From Borborobacter arsenicus (GTDB lineage: Bacteria; Pseudomonadota; Alphaproteobacteria; Rhizobiales; Rhizobiaceae), in NCBI RefSeq assembly GCF_003934165.1, contig NZ_RKST01000021.1, positions 1 to 64,000 on the forward strand: a stretch of DNA of 64,000 nt. The letters run 5' to 3'. The translations under genes were made by a program, and so were the position numbers. The notes below the pieces were generated by a model. It did no database searches. It saw only the letters and a program-made list of their open reading frames with translations, and was not told the DNA's origin. Below are positions 46,104 to 55,513 of this stretch, one piece after another. Each line of letters begins with the position of its first letter. Within the stretch, counting starts at the first letter, position 1.

Positions 46104-46136
46104 AAAAGCCCGCCGCGACAGGGGCGGCGGGCTTTT
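46104..46136. terminator. Intrinsic terminator after acnA
   Basis: AGCCCGCCGC (46107-46116) pairs with GCGGCGGGCT (46124-46133), with A-rich and TTTT flanks on both sides. It lies 22 bases after the acnA stop on the minus strand. Confidence 0.9.
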
Positions 46137-46157
46137 CGTCTAAACAGGGTTAGCTGC

Positions 46158-48848
46158 TTATGCCGCGAGGTCGCGCAGCACATATTGCAGGATGCCGCCA
46201 TTCTTGAAGTAGTCGAGTTCATCGACCGTATCGATGCGGCAGATGATCGGGACATTCTTTACCGTGCCGTCGCCGAACGTCACCTTGGCATGCATCTTCT
46301 GACGCGGGCGGATGGTCTCCAGCCCCTCGATCGTCACCGTCTCGTCGCCCTTCAGGTCGAGCGAGGCCCATGACGTGCCTTCCTCGAAGACGAAGGGGAT
46401 GACGCCCATGCCCACCAGGTTGGAGCGATGGATGCGCTCGAAGGACTGGGCGATGACGGCGCGCACGCCAAGCAGGTTGGTGCCCTTTGCCGCCCAGTCA
46501 CGCGAGGAGCCGTTGCCATATTCGATGCCGGCGAAGATCACCAGCGGCACGTTCTCAGCCCGGTACTGCATGGCTGCGTCATAGATCGGCATCTCTTCCT
46601 TGGACGGGTAGTGGATGGTGTAGCCACCCTCGCGCCCGTTTTCGCCCAGCATGTGGTTGCGGATGCGGATATTGGCGAAGGTGCCACGCATCATCACTTC
46701 GTGATTGCCGCGCCGCGTGCCGTACTGGTTGAAATCGGCCACGCCGACCCCGTTATCCGTGAGGTACTTGCCTGCCGGCGAAGCCGCCTTGATGGAACCG
46801 GCGGGCGAGATGTGGTCGGTGGTGATCTTGTCGCCGAACAGGCCGAGCACGCGCGCGCCCTCGATCTTGCCGACCGCACCCGGCTTCAGGCCCATGCCGA
46901 CGAAATAGGGCGGGTTCTGCACATAGGTCGAGGCGTCGTCCCAGGTATAGGTCTGCCCTTCGGGCGCCTGCACCGCCTTCCAATTGTCGTCGCCATTGAA
47001 AACGTCGGCATATTTGCGGGCAAACAGCTCGCGCGTGACGTTTTCGGCGATGAAGGCGTCGATCTCCTGCGTCGAAGGCCAGATGTCCTTCAGATAAACC
47101 GGCTTGCCGTTGCGATCCTCGCCGATCGGCTCCGTGGTCAGGTCCTTGGTCACCGTGCCGGCAAGCGCATAGGCCACGACCAGCGGCGGTGAGGCGAGGT
47201 AGTTGGCCTGCACGTCCGGAGACACGCGGCCTTCGAAGTTACGGTTGCCCGAAAGCACCGCCGCACCGATCAGGCCCTTGTCGTTGATGGTCTTGGAGAT
47301 CGGACCCGGCAGCGGGCCGGAATTGCCGATGCAGGTGGTGCAGCCGAAGCCGACGAGATTGAAGCCGATCTGGTCGAGTTCCTTCTGCAGGCCCGACTTC
47401 TCCAGATATTCGGCGACCACCTGGCTGCCCGGTGCAAGCGAGGTCTTCACCCAAGGCTTCTGCTTGAGGCCAAGCCGGTTGGCATTGCGTGCCAGCAGCC
47501 CGGCGGCCATCAGCACGCTCGGATTGGAGGTGTTGGTGCAGGAGGTGATGGCCGCGATGACCACGTCGCCATGGCCGATATCGTAGTCCGCGCCTTCGAC
47601 GGCATAGCGCCTGGCGATGTCGGCGGTCTTCTTGTACTCGGTTTCCATCGCCTTGGCGAAACCGGCCGGAATGTCCTGCAGGGCCTGGCGACCTTCAGGC
47701 CGCTTCGGACCGGCCATGGACGGCACCACGTCGCCGAGATCGAGCTCGAGCAGGTCGGTGAAGACCGGATCGGCCGAGGAATTGTCGCGCCACATGCCCT
47801 GCGCCTTGGAATAGGCTTCGACCAGTTCGATGCGGTTTTCGGCGCGGCCCGACATTGTGAGATAGCGCAGCGTTTCCGTATCGGCCGGGAAGAAGCCGCA
47901 GGTCGCGCCATATTCCGGCGCCATGTTGCCGATCGTGGCGCGGTCGGCCAGCGTCATGTTGGAGAGGCCCGGGCCGAAGAATTCGACGAATTTGCCGACA
48001 ACGCCCTTCTTGCGCAGCATCTGGGTGACGGTGAGCACAAGGTCGGTGGCGGTGACGCCTTCCTTGAGCTTGCCGGTCAGGCGGAAGCCGATGACCTCGG
48101 GCAGGAGCATGGAGACCGGCTGGCCGAGCATGGCAGCCTCCGCCTCGATGCCGCCGACGCCCCAGCCGAGCACGCCAAGACCGTTGATCATGGTGGTGTG
48201 GGAATCGGTGCCCACGCAGGTATCCGGATAGGCGACCGTCTCGCCGCTCTCGCTATTGGTCCACACCACCTGGCCGAGATATTCGAGATTGACCTGGTGG
48301 CAGATACCGGTGCCCGGCGGCACCACGCGGAAATTGCGGAACGCCTGCTGGCCCCATTTCAGGAATTTGTAGCGCTCCTGGTTGCGCTTGTATTCAAGCT
48401 CGACATTGCGGGCAAAGGCCATCGGCGTACCGAATTCGTCGACGATGACGGAGTGGTCGATGACCAGGTCGACCGGAACCAGCGGGTTGATCTTCTGCGG
48501 ATCGCCGCCGAGATTGGCCATGGCGTCGCGCATGGCGGCAAGGTCGACCACGGCCGGCACGCCGGTGAAATCCTGCATCAGCACGCGGGCCGGGCGATAG
48601 GCGATTTCCACGCCCGCAGTGCCCTTGTCGGTGAGCCAGCCGGCAATCGCCTGGATGCTCTCCTTGGTGACGGAGCGGCCGTCCTCGTTGCGCAGCAGGT
48701 TTTCCAGCAGCACCTTCATCGAATAGGGCAGTTGGGCGATGCCGGTCAGGCCGTTCTTCTCGGCTTCCGGCAGGCTGTAATAGACATACTCCGCTCCGGC
48801 AACGCTGAGCGTGCGGCGGCAATTGAAACTGTCGAGTGATTTGGACAC
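46158..48848 (-). CDS. acnA: Aconitate hydratase A
   Basis: 896 residues from the GTG at 48848 (AGGGGA eight bases upstream); the frame opens at 48953 but the added part is not conserved-looking. It isomerises citrate and isocitrate through a [4Fe-4S] cluster; ligands lie in [12 protein letters not shown] near residue 435 and [12 protein letters not shown] near 501. [17 protein letters not shown]-type segment appears near 205, and [13 protein letters not shown] near 777. N-terminal [12 protein letters not shown] matches AcnA rather than AcnB. Confidence 0.97.
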   Translation of the reverse strand: MSKSLDSFNCRRTLSVAGAEYVYYSLPEAEKNGLTGIAQLPYSMKVLLENLLRNEDGRSVTKESIQAIAGWLTDKGTAGVEIAYRPARVLMQDFTGVPAVVDLAAMRDAMANLGGDPQKINPLVPVDLVIDHSVIVDEFGTPMAFARNVELEYKRNQERYKFLKWGQQAFRNFRVVPPGTGICHQVNLEYLGQVVWTNSESGETVAYPDTCVGTDSHTTMINGLGVLGWGVGGIEAEAAMLGQPVSMLLPEVIGFRLTGKLKEGVTATDLVLTVTQMLRKKGVVGKFVEFFGPGLSNMTLADRATIGNMAPEYGATCGFFPADTETLRYLTMSGRAENRIELVEAYSKAQGMWRDNSSADPVFTDLLELDLGDVVPSMAGPKRPEGRQALQDIPAGFAKAMETEYKKTADIARRYAVEGADYDIGHGDVVIAAITSCTNTSNPSVLMAAGLLARNANRLGLKQKPWVKTSLAPGSQVVAEYLEKSGLQKELDQIGFNLVGFGCTTCIGNSGPLPGPISKTINDKGLIGAAVLSGNRNFEGRVSPDVQANYLASPPLVVAYALAGTVTKDLTTEPIGEDRNGKPVYLKDIWPSTQEIDAFIAENVTRELFARKYADVFNGDDNWKAVQAPEGQTYTWDDASTYVQNPPYFVGMGLKPGAVGKIEGARVLGLFGDKITTDHISPAGSIKAASPAGKYLTDNGVGVADFNQYGTRRGNHEVMMRGTFANIRIRNHMLGENGREGGYTIHYPSKEEMPIYDAAMQYRAENVPLVIFAGIEYGNGSSRDWAAKGTNLLGVRAVIAQSFERIHRSNLVGMGVIPFVFEEGTSWASLDLKGDETVTIEGLETIRPRQKMHAKVTFGDGTVKNVPIICRIDTVDELDYFKNGGILQYVLRDLAA

Positions 48849-49131
48849 GTACGATCCCCTAAAGTCGGTTTGCCGATATGGGGGCGGACGCCAGTGGGCA
48901 TGCATATCACGCGCAAAGGTGCGGGTACGGCCATTTCCGCTGTCCGCTCCCATGCGACCCGGCCGTTCAAGGCGGCGCGCGTGCTGGTTCGGCGCAAAAT
49001 TCTGTTACCGCGCCGACCGCTGGCGTGGTTGGCTGGCATATAGAGAATTTTCTGGAATAGTTCTAGGCTACTGAAGGACTATTTTGTCGGCCCGCGCTTG
49101 GCGGTGCCAATATCAGGATTATGGGGGACGA

Positions 49132-49737
49132 ATGCGGCTGATCGCCGACCGACTTGGCGGAAAACGTGGTGGCGAGACAGTCTTTTCAGACGTTTCATTT
49201 GCACTTGGGCAAGGCGACGGGCTGATCGTCACCGGCCCGAACGGTGCCGGAAAGTCGACGCTGCTGCGGACTGTAGCTGGACTCCTGCCGACCGGCGCCG
49301 GGGCGATTCGCTTCGAGGCGGCCGGCGCCGATTTTCCCACGCTTGCCTCCGCCTGCCACTATCTCGGCCATGAAAACGGGATGAAGAAGGCGCTGACCGT
49401 CTCGGAAAACCTCGCCTTCTGGCAGGAATTCCTCGGCAGCCCGCATCTCCCGGTAATCGATGCGCTGGAAATGGTCGGGCTCGACACGATCGGCCATCTG
49501 CCGTTCGGCTATCTGTCGACCGGCCAGAAGCGGCGCATCGCCATTGCGCGGCTGTTGGTGAGCTACCGTCCCGTCTGGCTTCTCGACGAGCCGACTGCCG
49601 GCCTCGACAAACACTCCGAAATCCAGTTCATCGCCCTGATGAAAGCGCATCTCGAAGACGGCGGCATCATCATTGCCGCGACGCACCTGCCGCTCGGCCT
49701 CGACGAGGTGAAAGAGTTGAGGTTGGGCCTCACCTGA
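49132..49737 (+). CDS. ccmA: Cytochrome c biogenesis heme-exporter ATP-binding protein
   Basis: 201 residues from the ATG at 49132 (GGGGGA upstream; frame open to 49084). ABC ATPase with Walker A TGPNGAGKSTLLRT near residue 37, signature YLSTGQKRRIAIARL near 125, Walker B VWLLDEPTAGLD near 147 and ATHLPLG. STGQKRR in place of LSGGQ is typical of CcmA. It works with CcmB (and CcmC/D) to release holo-CcmE. Gap of 210 bases to ccmB is unusual and filled with repeats. Confidence 0.95.
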   Translation: MRLIADRLGGKRGGETVFSDVSFALGQGDGLIVTGPNGAGKSTLLRTVAGLLPTGAGAIRFEAAGADFPTLASACHYLGHENGMKKALTVSENLAFWQEFLGSPHLPVIDALEMVGLDTIGHLPFGYLSTGQKRRIAIARLLVSYRPVWLLDEPTAGLDKHSEIQFIALMKAHLEDGGIIIAATHLPLGLDEVKELRLGLT

Positions 49738-49754
49738 AATGACTGCATTCCTCC

Positions 49755-49801
49755 GCGCCCCCCTCTGTCCTGCCGGACATCTCCCCCACAAGGGGGGAGA
49801 T
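49755..49801 (-). repeat. Palindromic intergenic repeat, family A, copy 2
   Basis: Reverse-oriented copy of the hairpin-plus-tail element at 18085-18130: CCCCCCTCTGTCCTGCCGGA, then ATCTCCCC-C ACAAG GGGGGAGAT. It pairs with copy 3, 65 bases downstream. Confidence 0.87.
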
Positions 49802-49866
49802 TGGCCTACACGTCGATTTTCGCTCCTCGCACCGGCTGTAGAAAGGGCGGCGTCACCAAAGCTGCT

Positions 49867-49912
49867 GATCTCCCCCCTTGTGGGGGAGATGTCCGGCAGG
49901 ACAGAGGGGGGC
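49867..49912 (+). repeat. Palindromic intergenic repeat, family A, copy 3
   Basis: GATCTCCCCCCTTGTGGGGG, then AGATGTCCGGCAGGACAGAG and GGGGGC, in opposite orientation to copy 2. Together they form a 158-bp inverted arrangement between ccmA and ccmB. Confidence 0.87.
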
Positions 49913-49947
49913 AACGTAGAACGCCACACTAACTCGCGGGGCACCGC

Positions 49948-50613
49948 ATGCTAGCGCTCTATCTCCGCGATGTCCGGCTGGGCATCCGCGCCGGTGGCGG
50001 CGCGCTGACCGGCATCCTGTTTTTCCTGGCGGTGGTGGCCACCATCCCCTTCGGCGTCGGCCCGGATCTCAACCTGCTTGGGCGCATCGGCCCGGCCATT
50101 CTGTGGATCGGCGCGCTGCTCGCCTCACTGCTCGGGCTCGACCGGCTGTTCCAGGCCGATCGCGAGGACGGTTCGCTCGATCTCCTGATGCTCGCCGGCG
50201 ACCGGCACATGCCGGCGCTGACCGTATTCGTCAAATGCCTGGCGCATTGGACGGCATGCGTGCTGCCGCTGGTCATCGCCACACCGCTGCTCGGCCTTTT
50301 CATGAATATCGAGCCTATCGGCATCGGCGCCGCCGCCGTGACCCTGCTCGTAGGCACGCCGGCGATCACCTTCATCGGCGCGGCCGGTGCTGCGGTGACG
50401 GTTGCCCTGCCGCGTGGCGGGCTGATGGTCTCCGTGCTGGTGCTGCCGCTGGTCATCCCGGTGCTGATTTTCGGCGTCTCGGCAAGCTATGGCGCGGTCG
50501 CCGATCCCGACCCGTTCCTGCCGCCCTTTCTCATCCTGTGCGCGCTGACGCTGTTTCTGGCGGTGATCGGTCCGGTTGCCGCTGCGCTCGCACTGGAATC
50601 GGGCGTGGATTGA
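49948..50613 (+). CDS. ccmB: Heme exporter protein CcmB
   Basis: A 221-residue six-helix membrane protein. LYLRDVRLGIRAGGGALTG opens the CcmB domain, and FLAVVATIPFGVGPDLNLL and LDLLMLAGD near residue 76 are family segments. It is the permease partner of CcmA. In most alphaproteobacteria ccmC follows directly; here it does not. Confidence 0.95.
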   Translation: MLALYLRDVRLGIRAGGGALTGILFFLAVVATIPFGVGPDLNLLGRIGPAILWIGALLASLLGLDRLFQADREDGSLDLLMLAGDRHMPALTVFVKCLAHWTACVLPLVIATPLLGLFMNIEPIGIGAAAVTLLVGTPAITFIGAAGAAVTVALPRGGLMVSVLVLPLVIPVLIFGVSASYGAVADPDPFLPPFLILCALTLFLAVIGPVAAALALESGVD

Positions 50614-50776
50614 TGGGGATGCAAGGCCAGGCTGTCGGCCGATCTGCAAATCCGCCGCACCGGCGCTCGATTGCGTAGCCGGTGCGCCACTTGTATGAAA
50701 GTGCCATGAACAAGGCAGGACCGTTGCGCGCACAACACCTCAAATGCCTGGCAAAACCATCTTGCCGGAGGCTCGC

Positions 50777-50947
50777 ATGACGGCGCATGCCCTCTATGTT
50801 TCGGCGGCCTATGCGATATCCGCGCTCGTGCTTGCAGGTCTGGTCATCTGGATCCTTGCCGACCAGCGCGGCAGGCGGCGCGAGATGGCCGAACTGGAAG
50901 CAAGCGGTGCCCGCCGCCGGTCGGATCGCGGTAGTATCAAGAAATGA
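50777..50947 (+). CDS. ccmD: Heme exporter protein CcmD
   Basis: A 56-residue protein with one membrane helix (YVSAAYAISALVLAGLVIWI) and a basic RGRRREM stretch in the cytoplasm, the CcmD pattern. CcmD helps release holo-CcmE from the CcmABC complex. GGAGG precedes the ATG and its stop overlaps ccmG by 4 bases. The region between ccmB and this gene (163 bases) contains no ccmC. Confidence 0.9.
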   Translation: MTAHALYVSAAYAISALVLAGLVIWILADQRGRRREMAELEASGARRRSDRGSIKK

Positions 50948-51522
50948 CGACAGACAGCGAAGCCAGGAAATCCGGTCCGCGACTGATCGTGCTGCTGCCG
51001 CTGGCGATCTTCCTGGTGCTGGCCGGCATCTTCCTGATGCAGCTTTTGTCCGGCCGCGACATTTCGGCTGTGCCTTCGGCGCTGATCGGCGAACCGGCGC
51101 CGAAGACCGTGCTGCCGCCGCTTGAAGGCATTTCGCTGCCCGGCATCGACTCCGGGCAGTTCGCCGGCAAGGTCACGCTGGTCAATGTCTTTGCATCCTG
51201 GTGCGCGCCGTGCCGCGAAGAGCACCCGGTCCTCATGGCGCTCGCGCAGGACAAGCGCTTTGCCATTGCCGGCCTCAACTACAAGGACAAGCCGGAAAAT
51301 GCCCGCCGTTTCCTGGGGGACCTCGGCAACCCCTACGGCGCCGTCGGCACCGATGAGGCCGGCCGCAGCGCCATCGACTGGGGCGTCTATGGCGTGCCGG
51401 AAACCTTCATCATCGGCAAGGATGGCAAGGTCTTGTTCAAGCATGTCGGACCGCTGACGGTGCAGTCGGTCCAGACGGTCGTGCTGCCGCAGATCGAAAA
51501 GGCGCTCGCGGCAACGCCGTGA
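50944..51522 (+). CDS. ccmG: Thiol:disulfide interchange protein CcmG/DsbE
   Basis: A 192-residue membrane-anchored thioredoxin: N-terminal helix (LIVLLPLAIFLVLAGIFLMQ, about residues 14-33), active site WCAPC (C87/C90), and GVPETFIIGKDGKV near 150 with the cis-Pro. It reduces apocytochrome c heme-binding cysteines in the periplasm. Confidence 0.95.
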   Translation: MTTDSEARKSGPRLIVLLPLAIFLVLAGIFLMQLLSGRDISAVPSALIGEPAPKTVLPPLEGISLPGIDSGQFAGKVTLVNVFASWCAPCREEHPVLMALAQDKRFAIAGLNYKDKPENARRFLGDLGNPYGAVGTDEAGRSAIDWGVYGVPETFIIGKDGKVLFKHVGPLTVQSVQTVVLPQIEKALAATP

Positions 51523-51534
51523 GGCGTATTGAAC

Positions 51535-51702
51535 TTAGCCGTAGATCTCGCGATAGGCACCGCGCAGCATTTCGTCGCGATTGCCGTTGATATCGGCAAG
51601 GTCGCGATGCGTCATGCTCTCGATCTCGGCGATGAGGCGATTGTAGCGGCGGCGCTTTTCGACGCGCTCCCGGATGCGATTGACCGCATTGGACAGGATC
51701 AT
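51535..51702 (-). CDS. DUF1127 small basic protein
   Basis: A 55-residue protein, MILSNAVNRIRERVEKRRRY then NRLIAEIESMTHRDLADI and NGNRDEM to YREIYG. The REIxxMTHRDLADIGINR-like centre is the DUF1127 (YjiS-like) signature. AAAGGAG precedes the ATG. In alphaproteobacteria these proteins affect small-RNA and phosphate or carbon responses, and some are LysR-activated (VtlR in Brucella). A strong inverted repeat lies 76 bases upstream. Confidence 0.9.
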   Translation of the reverse strand: MILSNAVNRIRERVEKRRRYNRLIAEIESMTHRDLADINGNRDEMLRGAYREIYG

Positions 51703-51777
51703 GGCAGGCTCCTTTCAAAACGCGCCTGAACCGGCGCAAGGCTCCTCCCTGACCCCACAAAGATCGGCATAGATGCG

Positions 51778-51808
51778 CTGCATTGCAACATATATTGCTG
51801 CAATGCAG
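51778..51808. promoter_or_regulatory. Inverted repeat upstream of the DUF1127 gene
   Basis: CTGCATTGCA (51778-51787) and TGCAATGCAG (51799-51808) are perfect 10-base complements with an 11-base AT-rich spacer. A third GCATTGCA follows at about 51818. The layout (T-N11-A within dyad) is compatible with a LysR-type site. Function is inferred from position. Confidence 0.5.
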
Positions 51809-51834
51809 CAATGCGGGCATTGCATATGCGGTAC

Positions 51835-51915
51835 GATCCCGAAAAGCTGCAGACTTTTCGGACAAGATCACGCTTCAATAACAAAGGCTTAGATCGAGAT
51901 GGGTCATCTCGATCT
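51835..51915. repeat. Intergenic palindromic repeat (RIME/Bru-RS-like)
   Basis: GATCCCGAAAAG...CTTTTCGG hairpin (CCGAAAAG 51839-51846 with CTTTTCGG 51854-51861) followed by the perfect 11-bp hairpin AGATCGAGATG/CATCTCGATCT (51891-51901 with 51905-51915). It ends near the YciB gene and could slow transcription. Confidence 0.75.
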
Positions 51916-51932
51916 AACGGTGACCTTGGAGC

Positions 51933-52580
51933 TTATTTGCCGAGCCGTTCATCCAGCGAGTGCCGCATGATCAGTGGCATCTGGAAGAAGGTGAAGACCA
52001 GCGTGATCGGCATGATGCCCCAGACCTTGAAGGCCACCCAGGTGTCGGTCGAGAACGAGCGCCAGACCACCTCATTGACGATTGCCAGGAACAGGAAGAA
52101 CAGCCCCCAGCGCAAGGTGAGCTTTCGCCAGCCCTCGGCATCGAGCCGGAAGGCGGAATCGAACACATAGCCGAGCAGCGACTTGCCGAACAGCAACCCG
52201 CCCAAAAGCACACCGCCGAACAGCGTGTTGACGATGGTCGGCTTCATCTTGATGAAGACGTCGTCCTGCAGATAGAGCGTCAGCGCCCCGAATACGAAAA
52301 CCACCACGCCGGACACCAGCGGCATCATCGGCAGCGTGCGCGTCAAAATCCACGACGCAACCAGCGCAATCGCGGTGGCGATCATGAACAGGCCGGTGGC
52401 GATGAAGATCGGCCCGCCGAAATCATTGAGGGCCGGGATTTTCTCGGCCAGCCACGCACCGCGCGCATTGGCGAAGAAGAACACCATAAGCGGCCCCAGC
52501 TCCAGGACCAGCTTGAGCAGCGGATTGATGTCCTTCTTCTTCGGGTCGGACGGGTCGCGTTCGAGGATCGGTTCGGTCAT
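51933..52580 (-). CDS. yciB: Inner membrane septation protein A (YciB/IspZ)
   Basis: A 215-residue, five-helix inner membrane protein. [20 protein letters not shown] near residues 22-41 and [20 protein letters not shown] near 112 are the family segments. [15 protein letters not shown] and FTFFQMPLI close the protein. In Shigella and Escherichia coli it affects cell separation and envelope. It lies 6 bases after ftsY. Confidence 0.94.
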   Translation of the reverse strand: MTEPILERDPSDPKKKDINPLLKLVLELGPLMVFFFANARGAWLAEKIPALNDFGGPIFIATGLFMIATAIALVASWILTRTLPMMPLVSGVVVFVFGALTLYLQDDVFIKMKPTIVNTLFGGVLLGGLLFGKSLLGYVFDSAFRLDAEGWRKLTLRWGLFFLFLAIVNEVVWRSFSTDTWVAFKVWGIMPITLVFTFFQMPLIMRHSLDERLGK

Positions 52581-52586
52581 TGCGCT

Positions 52587-54215
52587 TCACTCTACTCCTG
52601 CGATCGCCTTGGCGAAATCGCCGGCTGAGAATGGCTCCAGATCGTCGACCTGTTCGCCGACGCCGATGAAATAGACCGGCAATCTATGCTTGGCGGCGAT
52701 GGCCACCAATATGCCGCCGCGCGCCGTGCCGTCGAGCTTGGTCATGACCAGCCCGTTGACGCCCGCGACATTGCGGAAGATCTCGACCTGGTTCAGCGCA
52801 TTCTGGCCGGTCGTGGCATCGACCGTCTGCAGCACGGTATGCGGCGCATCCGCATCGTGCCGGCCAAGCACGCGGACGATCTTTTCGAGTTCCGCCATCA
52901 ACTCGGCCCTGTTCTGGAGCCTGCCGGCCGTATCGATGATCAGTACATCGGAACCGGCTTCCTTGGCCTTCTCATAGGCGTCCCAGGCAAGACCGGCAGC
53001 ATCCGCGCCGAGCTTGGAGGCCACCACCGGCGAATTTGTGCGCTCGCCCCAGATCTTGAGCTGTTCGATAGCCGCCGCGCGGAAGGTGTCGCCGGCGGCC
53101 AGCATCACCGACAGCCCGCCCTCGGTCAGTTTGGCGGCCAGCTTGCCGATCGTCGTCGTCTTGCCGGTGCCGTTGACGCCGACCACGAGGATGACATGCG
53201 GCTTGTGCGACAGGTCGAGTTCAAGCGGCATCGCCACCGGCGCCAGCACCTTCTCGACCTCCTCGGCCATGATGCGGCGCACATCGGCTTCCGTCGTCTG
53301 GCGGCCATAGCGACCGGATGTCAACGTGTCGGTGATGCGGATTGCCGTTTCCATGCCGAGATCGGCCCGGATCAGCACCTCTTCCAGATCATCGACAATA
53401 TCTTCGTTGAGGCGGCTCTTGGTGAAGACGCCGGAAATATTGTCGCCAAGTTCCTTCGATGAGCGCGCCAGGCCGGATTTCAGCCGCTGGAACCAGCTTT
53501 GCCTGGGGGCCTGCGGGGCGGGTGCTGCCGGCTCGGCCTTCTGCTCGACCTTCTTCGACACCGTGACCTTGCCAGCGGCTCGCGCAGGTGTCGGCTGCGG
53601 AACGGCGGAAGGCTCCGGCGCGATCTCGTCGCGCAGCGGCTCGGCGGCTATGGGTTCCAGCTGGCGCAATGGCGCAGGAATTTCGGCGGGCGGCACATCA
53701 TCCGCCGCGTCCGCGACAGGTTGTTGCCCTTCCGATTCAGGCTCGGCGGCTGCAGCCTCGGGTGCGGTTGCGTGCATGGTCGGCGCAGTTGCCGGCGTCT
53801 CAGGCGGCGAGGGGATTTCCTCGGGCAGGTCAGGCGCCGACGGCTCTTGCGGCGCAACAGGCACCTCGGCTGGCGCAGGTTCCGGCTCCGCCGGGCTCGG
53901 CGTGGGCGCCGGCTGTTCGGCGGGTTTTTCAGGCTCGGTTTCCGGGACTTCCGGCGCGGGCTCCGGTTTCGGCTTTTCCGGCGGCACCGGCTGCGGCGCA
54001 GGTTCCGGCTCGGGGATCGCAGGCGGTGCAGGCGGGGTCTCGGGCGCGGGCCCCTCGGCCGGGGCGGACGGCGTTTCGGCGATTGCCGCAGCCTCATCGG
54101 CCGGTTTCAGCGCTTTCAGCGCCTCGATATCGGCCGGCAGTGGCGTGTCGGCGGGTTGTTCCTCGGCCTGTTTCTTGCCGAAGGAAAAGACTTTCTTGAT
54201 GAAACCGAATGCCAT
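52587..54215 (-). CDS. ftsY: Signal recognition particle receptor FtsY
   Basis: A 542-residue SRP GTPase. The first about 220 residues are low-complexity Pro/Glu/Ala (PEPAPQPVPPEKPKPEPAPE near 65-84), an acidic membrane-proximal A region. The NG domain follows: RLKSGLARSS near 242, GVNGTGKTTTIGKL near 349 (G1), DTAGRLQNRAEL near 430 (G3), TKLDGTARGG near 492 (G4/G5). It docks ribosome-SRP complexes to the membrane. Confidence 0.96.
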   Translation of the reverse strand: MAFGFIKKVFSFGKKQAEEQPADTPLPADIEALKALKPADEAAAIAETPSAPAEGPAPETPPAPPAIPEPEPAPQPVPPEKPKPEPAPEVPETEPEKPAEQPAPTPSPAEPEPAPAEVPVAPQEPSAPDLPEEIPSPPETPATAPTMHATAPEAAAAEPESEGQQPVADAADDVPPAEIPAPLRQLEPIAAEPLRDEIAPEPSAVPQPTPARAAGKVTVSKKVEQKAEPAAPAPQAPRQSWFQRLKSGLARSSKELGDNISGVFTKSRLNEDIVDDLEEVLIRADLGMETAIRITDTLTSGRYGRQTTEADVRRIMAEEVEKVLAPVAMPLELDLSHKPHVILVVGVNGTGKTTTIGKLAAKLTEGGLSVMLAAGDTFRAAAIEQLKIWGERTNSPVVASKLGADAAGLAWDAYEKAKEAGSDVLIIDTAGRLQNRAELMAELEKIVRVLGRHDADAPHTVLQTVDATTGQNALNQVEIFRNVAGVNGLVMTKLDGTARGGILVAIAAKHRLPVYFIGVGEQVDDLEPFSAGDFAKAIAGVE

Positions 54216-54229
54216 GCGGTCCGCTTTCC

Positions 54230-55513
54230 TCAGGCCGCAATCTGGGCGACAGGGCTGGCAATCAGCCGCGCGCCGTCCTGGCCGGTGATCTCGGCCGCAA
54301 CGATGCTGCCCGGTGCACCGCCCTTAATTGCCGCAAGCGTGAAGCCTTCCGTGCGGCCGAGCCCGTCGCGCTCGATCAGGATGGATTGCCTGGTGCCGAC
54401 CAGCACTTGCAGATGGTGTCGATAGGCGGCCTCGCCGGCCGCGCGCAGCCTTGCCGCGCGCTCCTTGATCGCCTGTCCGGCCACCTGTGGCATGCGCGCC
54501 GCCGGCGTTCCCTCACGCGGCGAGAACGGGAAGACATGCAGATGCGTCAGGCCGCATTCGGCGACAATTCTCAGAGAATTTTCGAACATTTCTTCCGTTT
54601 CGGTCGGAAATCCGGCGATTATGTCGGCGCCGAAGACGATTTCTGGACGAATTTCGCGCACTTTTTCGCAGAAACGGATCGAATCGTCGCGCAAATGGCG
54701 GCGTTTCATGCGCTTCAGAATCATGTCGTCGCCCGCCTGCAGCGACAGATGCAGATGCGGCATCAGCCGCTTCTCAGTGGCGATGGCTTCCAGCAAATCA
54801 TCGTCGGCCTCGATCGAGTCGATGGAGGACAGCCGCAGCCGGCGCACATCCGGCGCCTGGCGCAGGATCGTCTTGACCAGCTTGCCCAGCCTCGGCGCGC
54901 CCGGCAGGTCGGCGCCATAGCTGGTCATGTCGACGCCGCTCAGCACGATCTCGGCATAGCCATTGCCCGTCAGGCGCTTGATCTGCTCGACCACTGCACC
55001 CATCGGCACCGAACGCGAATTGCCGCGGCCGTAGGGGATGATGCAGAAGGTGCAGCGATGGTCGCAGCCATTCTGCACCTGCACGAAGGCACGCGCCCGG
55101 CCTTCGATCGCATCGACCATGTGGCTTGCGGTCTCGCGCACGCTCATAATGTCGTTGACGCGCACCTTTTCGGTGTCGTTGACGCCGAAATCGGGCAAAG
55201 CGCGGTAATTATGGGCCTTCAGCTTCTCTTCATTGCCGAGAACCAGATCGACCTCGGCCATCTGCGCGAAGGCCTCCGGATCGGTCTGCGCCGCGCAGCC
55301 GCTGACGATGATGCGCGCGTTCGGATTTTCCCGCCGCGCCTTGCGGATCGACTGCTTGGCCTGGCGCACCGCTTCGGCGGTCACCGCGCAGGTGTTGAAG
55401 ATCACCGCGCCGTCCTTCAGCGCGCCGAGCCCTGCAGCCTCCGCCTCGCGGCGCATCACCTCGGATTCATAGGTGTTCAGCCGGCAGCCGAAAGTAACGA
55501 CGTCGATGGCCAT
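54230..55513 (-). CDS. mtaB: tRNA (t6A37) C2-methylthiotransferase
   Basis: A 427-residue radical-SAM methylthiotransferase. N-terminal UPF0004 domain (TFGCRLNTYESEVM near 8, and C in FNTCAVTAEAVRQ), radical SAM cysteines in NGCDHRCTFCIIPYGRG near 149, and a C-terminal TRAM-like end. It makes ms2t6A at A37 of tRNAs decoding ANN codons. Its start shares a base with the dapF stop. Confidence 0.93.
   Translation of the reverse strand: MAIDVVTFGCRLNTYESEVMRREAEAAGLGALKDGAVIFNTCAVTAEAVRQAKQSIRKARRENPNARIIVSGCAAQTDPEAFAQMAEVDLVLGNEEKLKAHNYRALPDFGVNDTEKVRVNDIMSVRETASHMVDAIEGRARAFVQVQNGCDHRCTFCIIPYGRGNSRSVPMGAVVEQIKRLTGNGYAEIVLSGVDMTSYGADLPGAPRLGKLVKTILRQAPDVRRLRLSSIDSIEADDDLLEAIATEKRLMPHLHLSLQAGDDMILKRMKRRHLRDDSIRFCEKVREIRPEIVFGADIIAGFPTETEEMFENSLRIVAECGLTHLHVFPFSPREGTPAARMPQVAGQAIKERAARLRAAGEAAYRHHLQVLVGTRQSILIERDGLGRTEGFTLAAIKGGAPGSIVAAEITGQDGARLIASPVAQIAA

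Noticed and set aside
50614-50776. A possible ccmC remnant or a 24-residue ORF before ccmD
   Set aside because: None of the three frames shows CcmC features; the short ORF from about 50706 has no ribosome-binding site or family.
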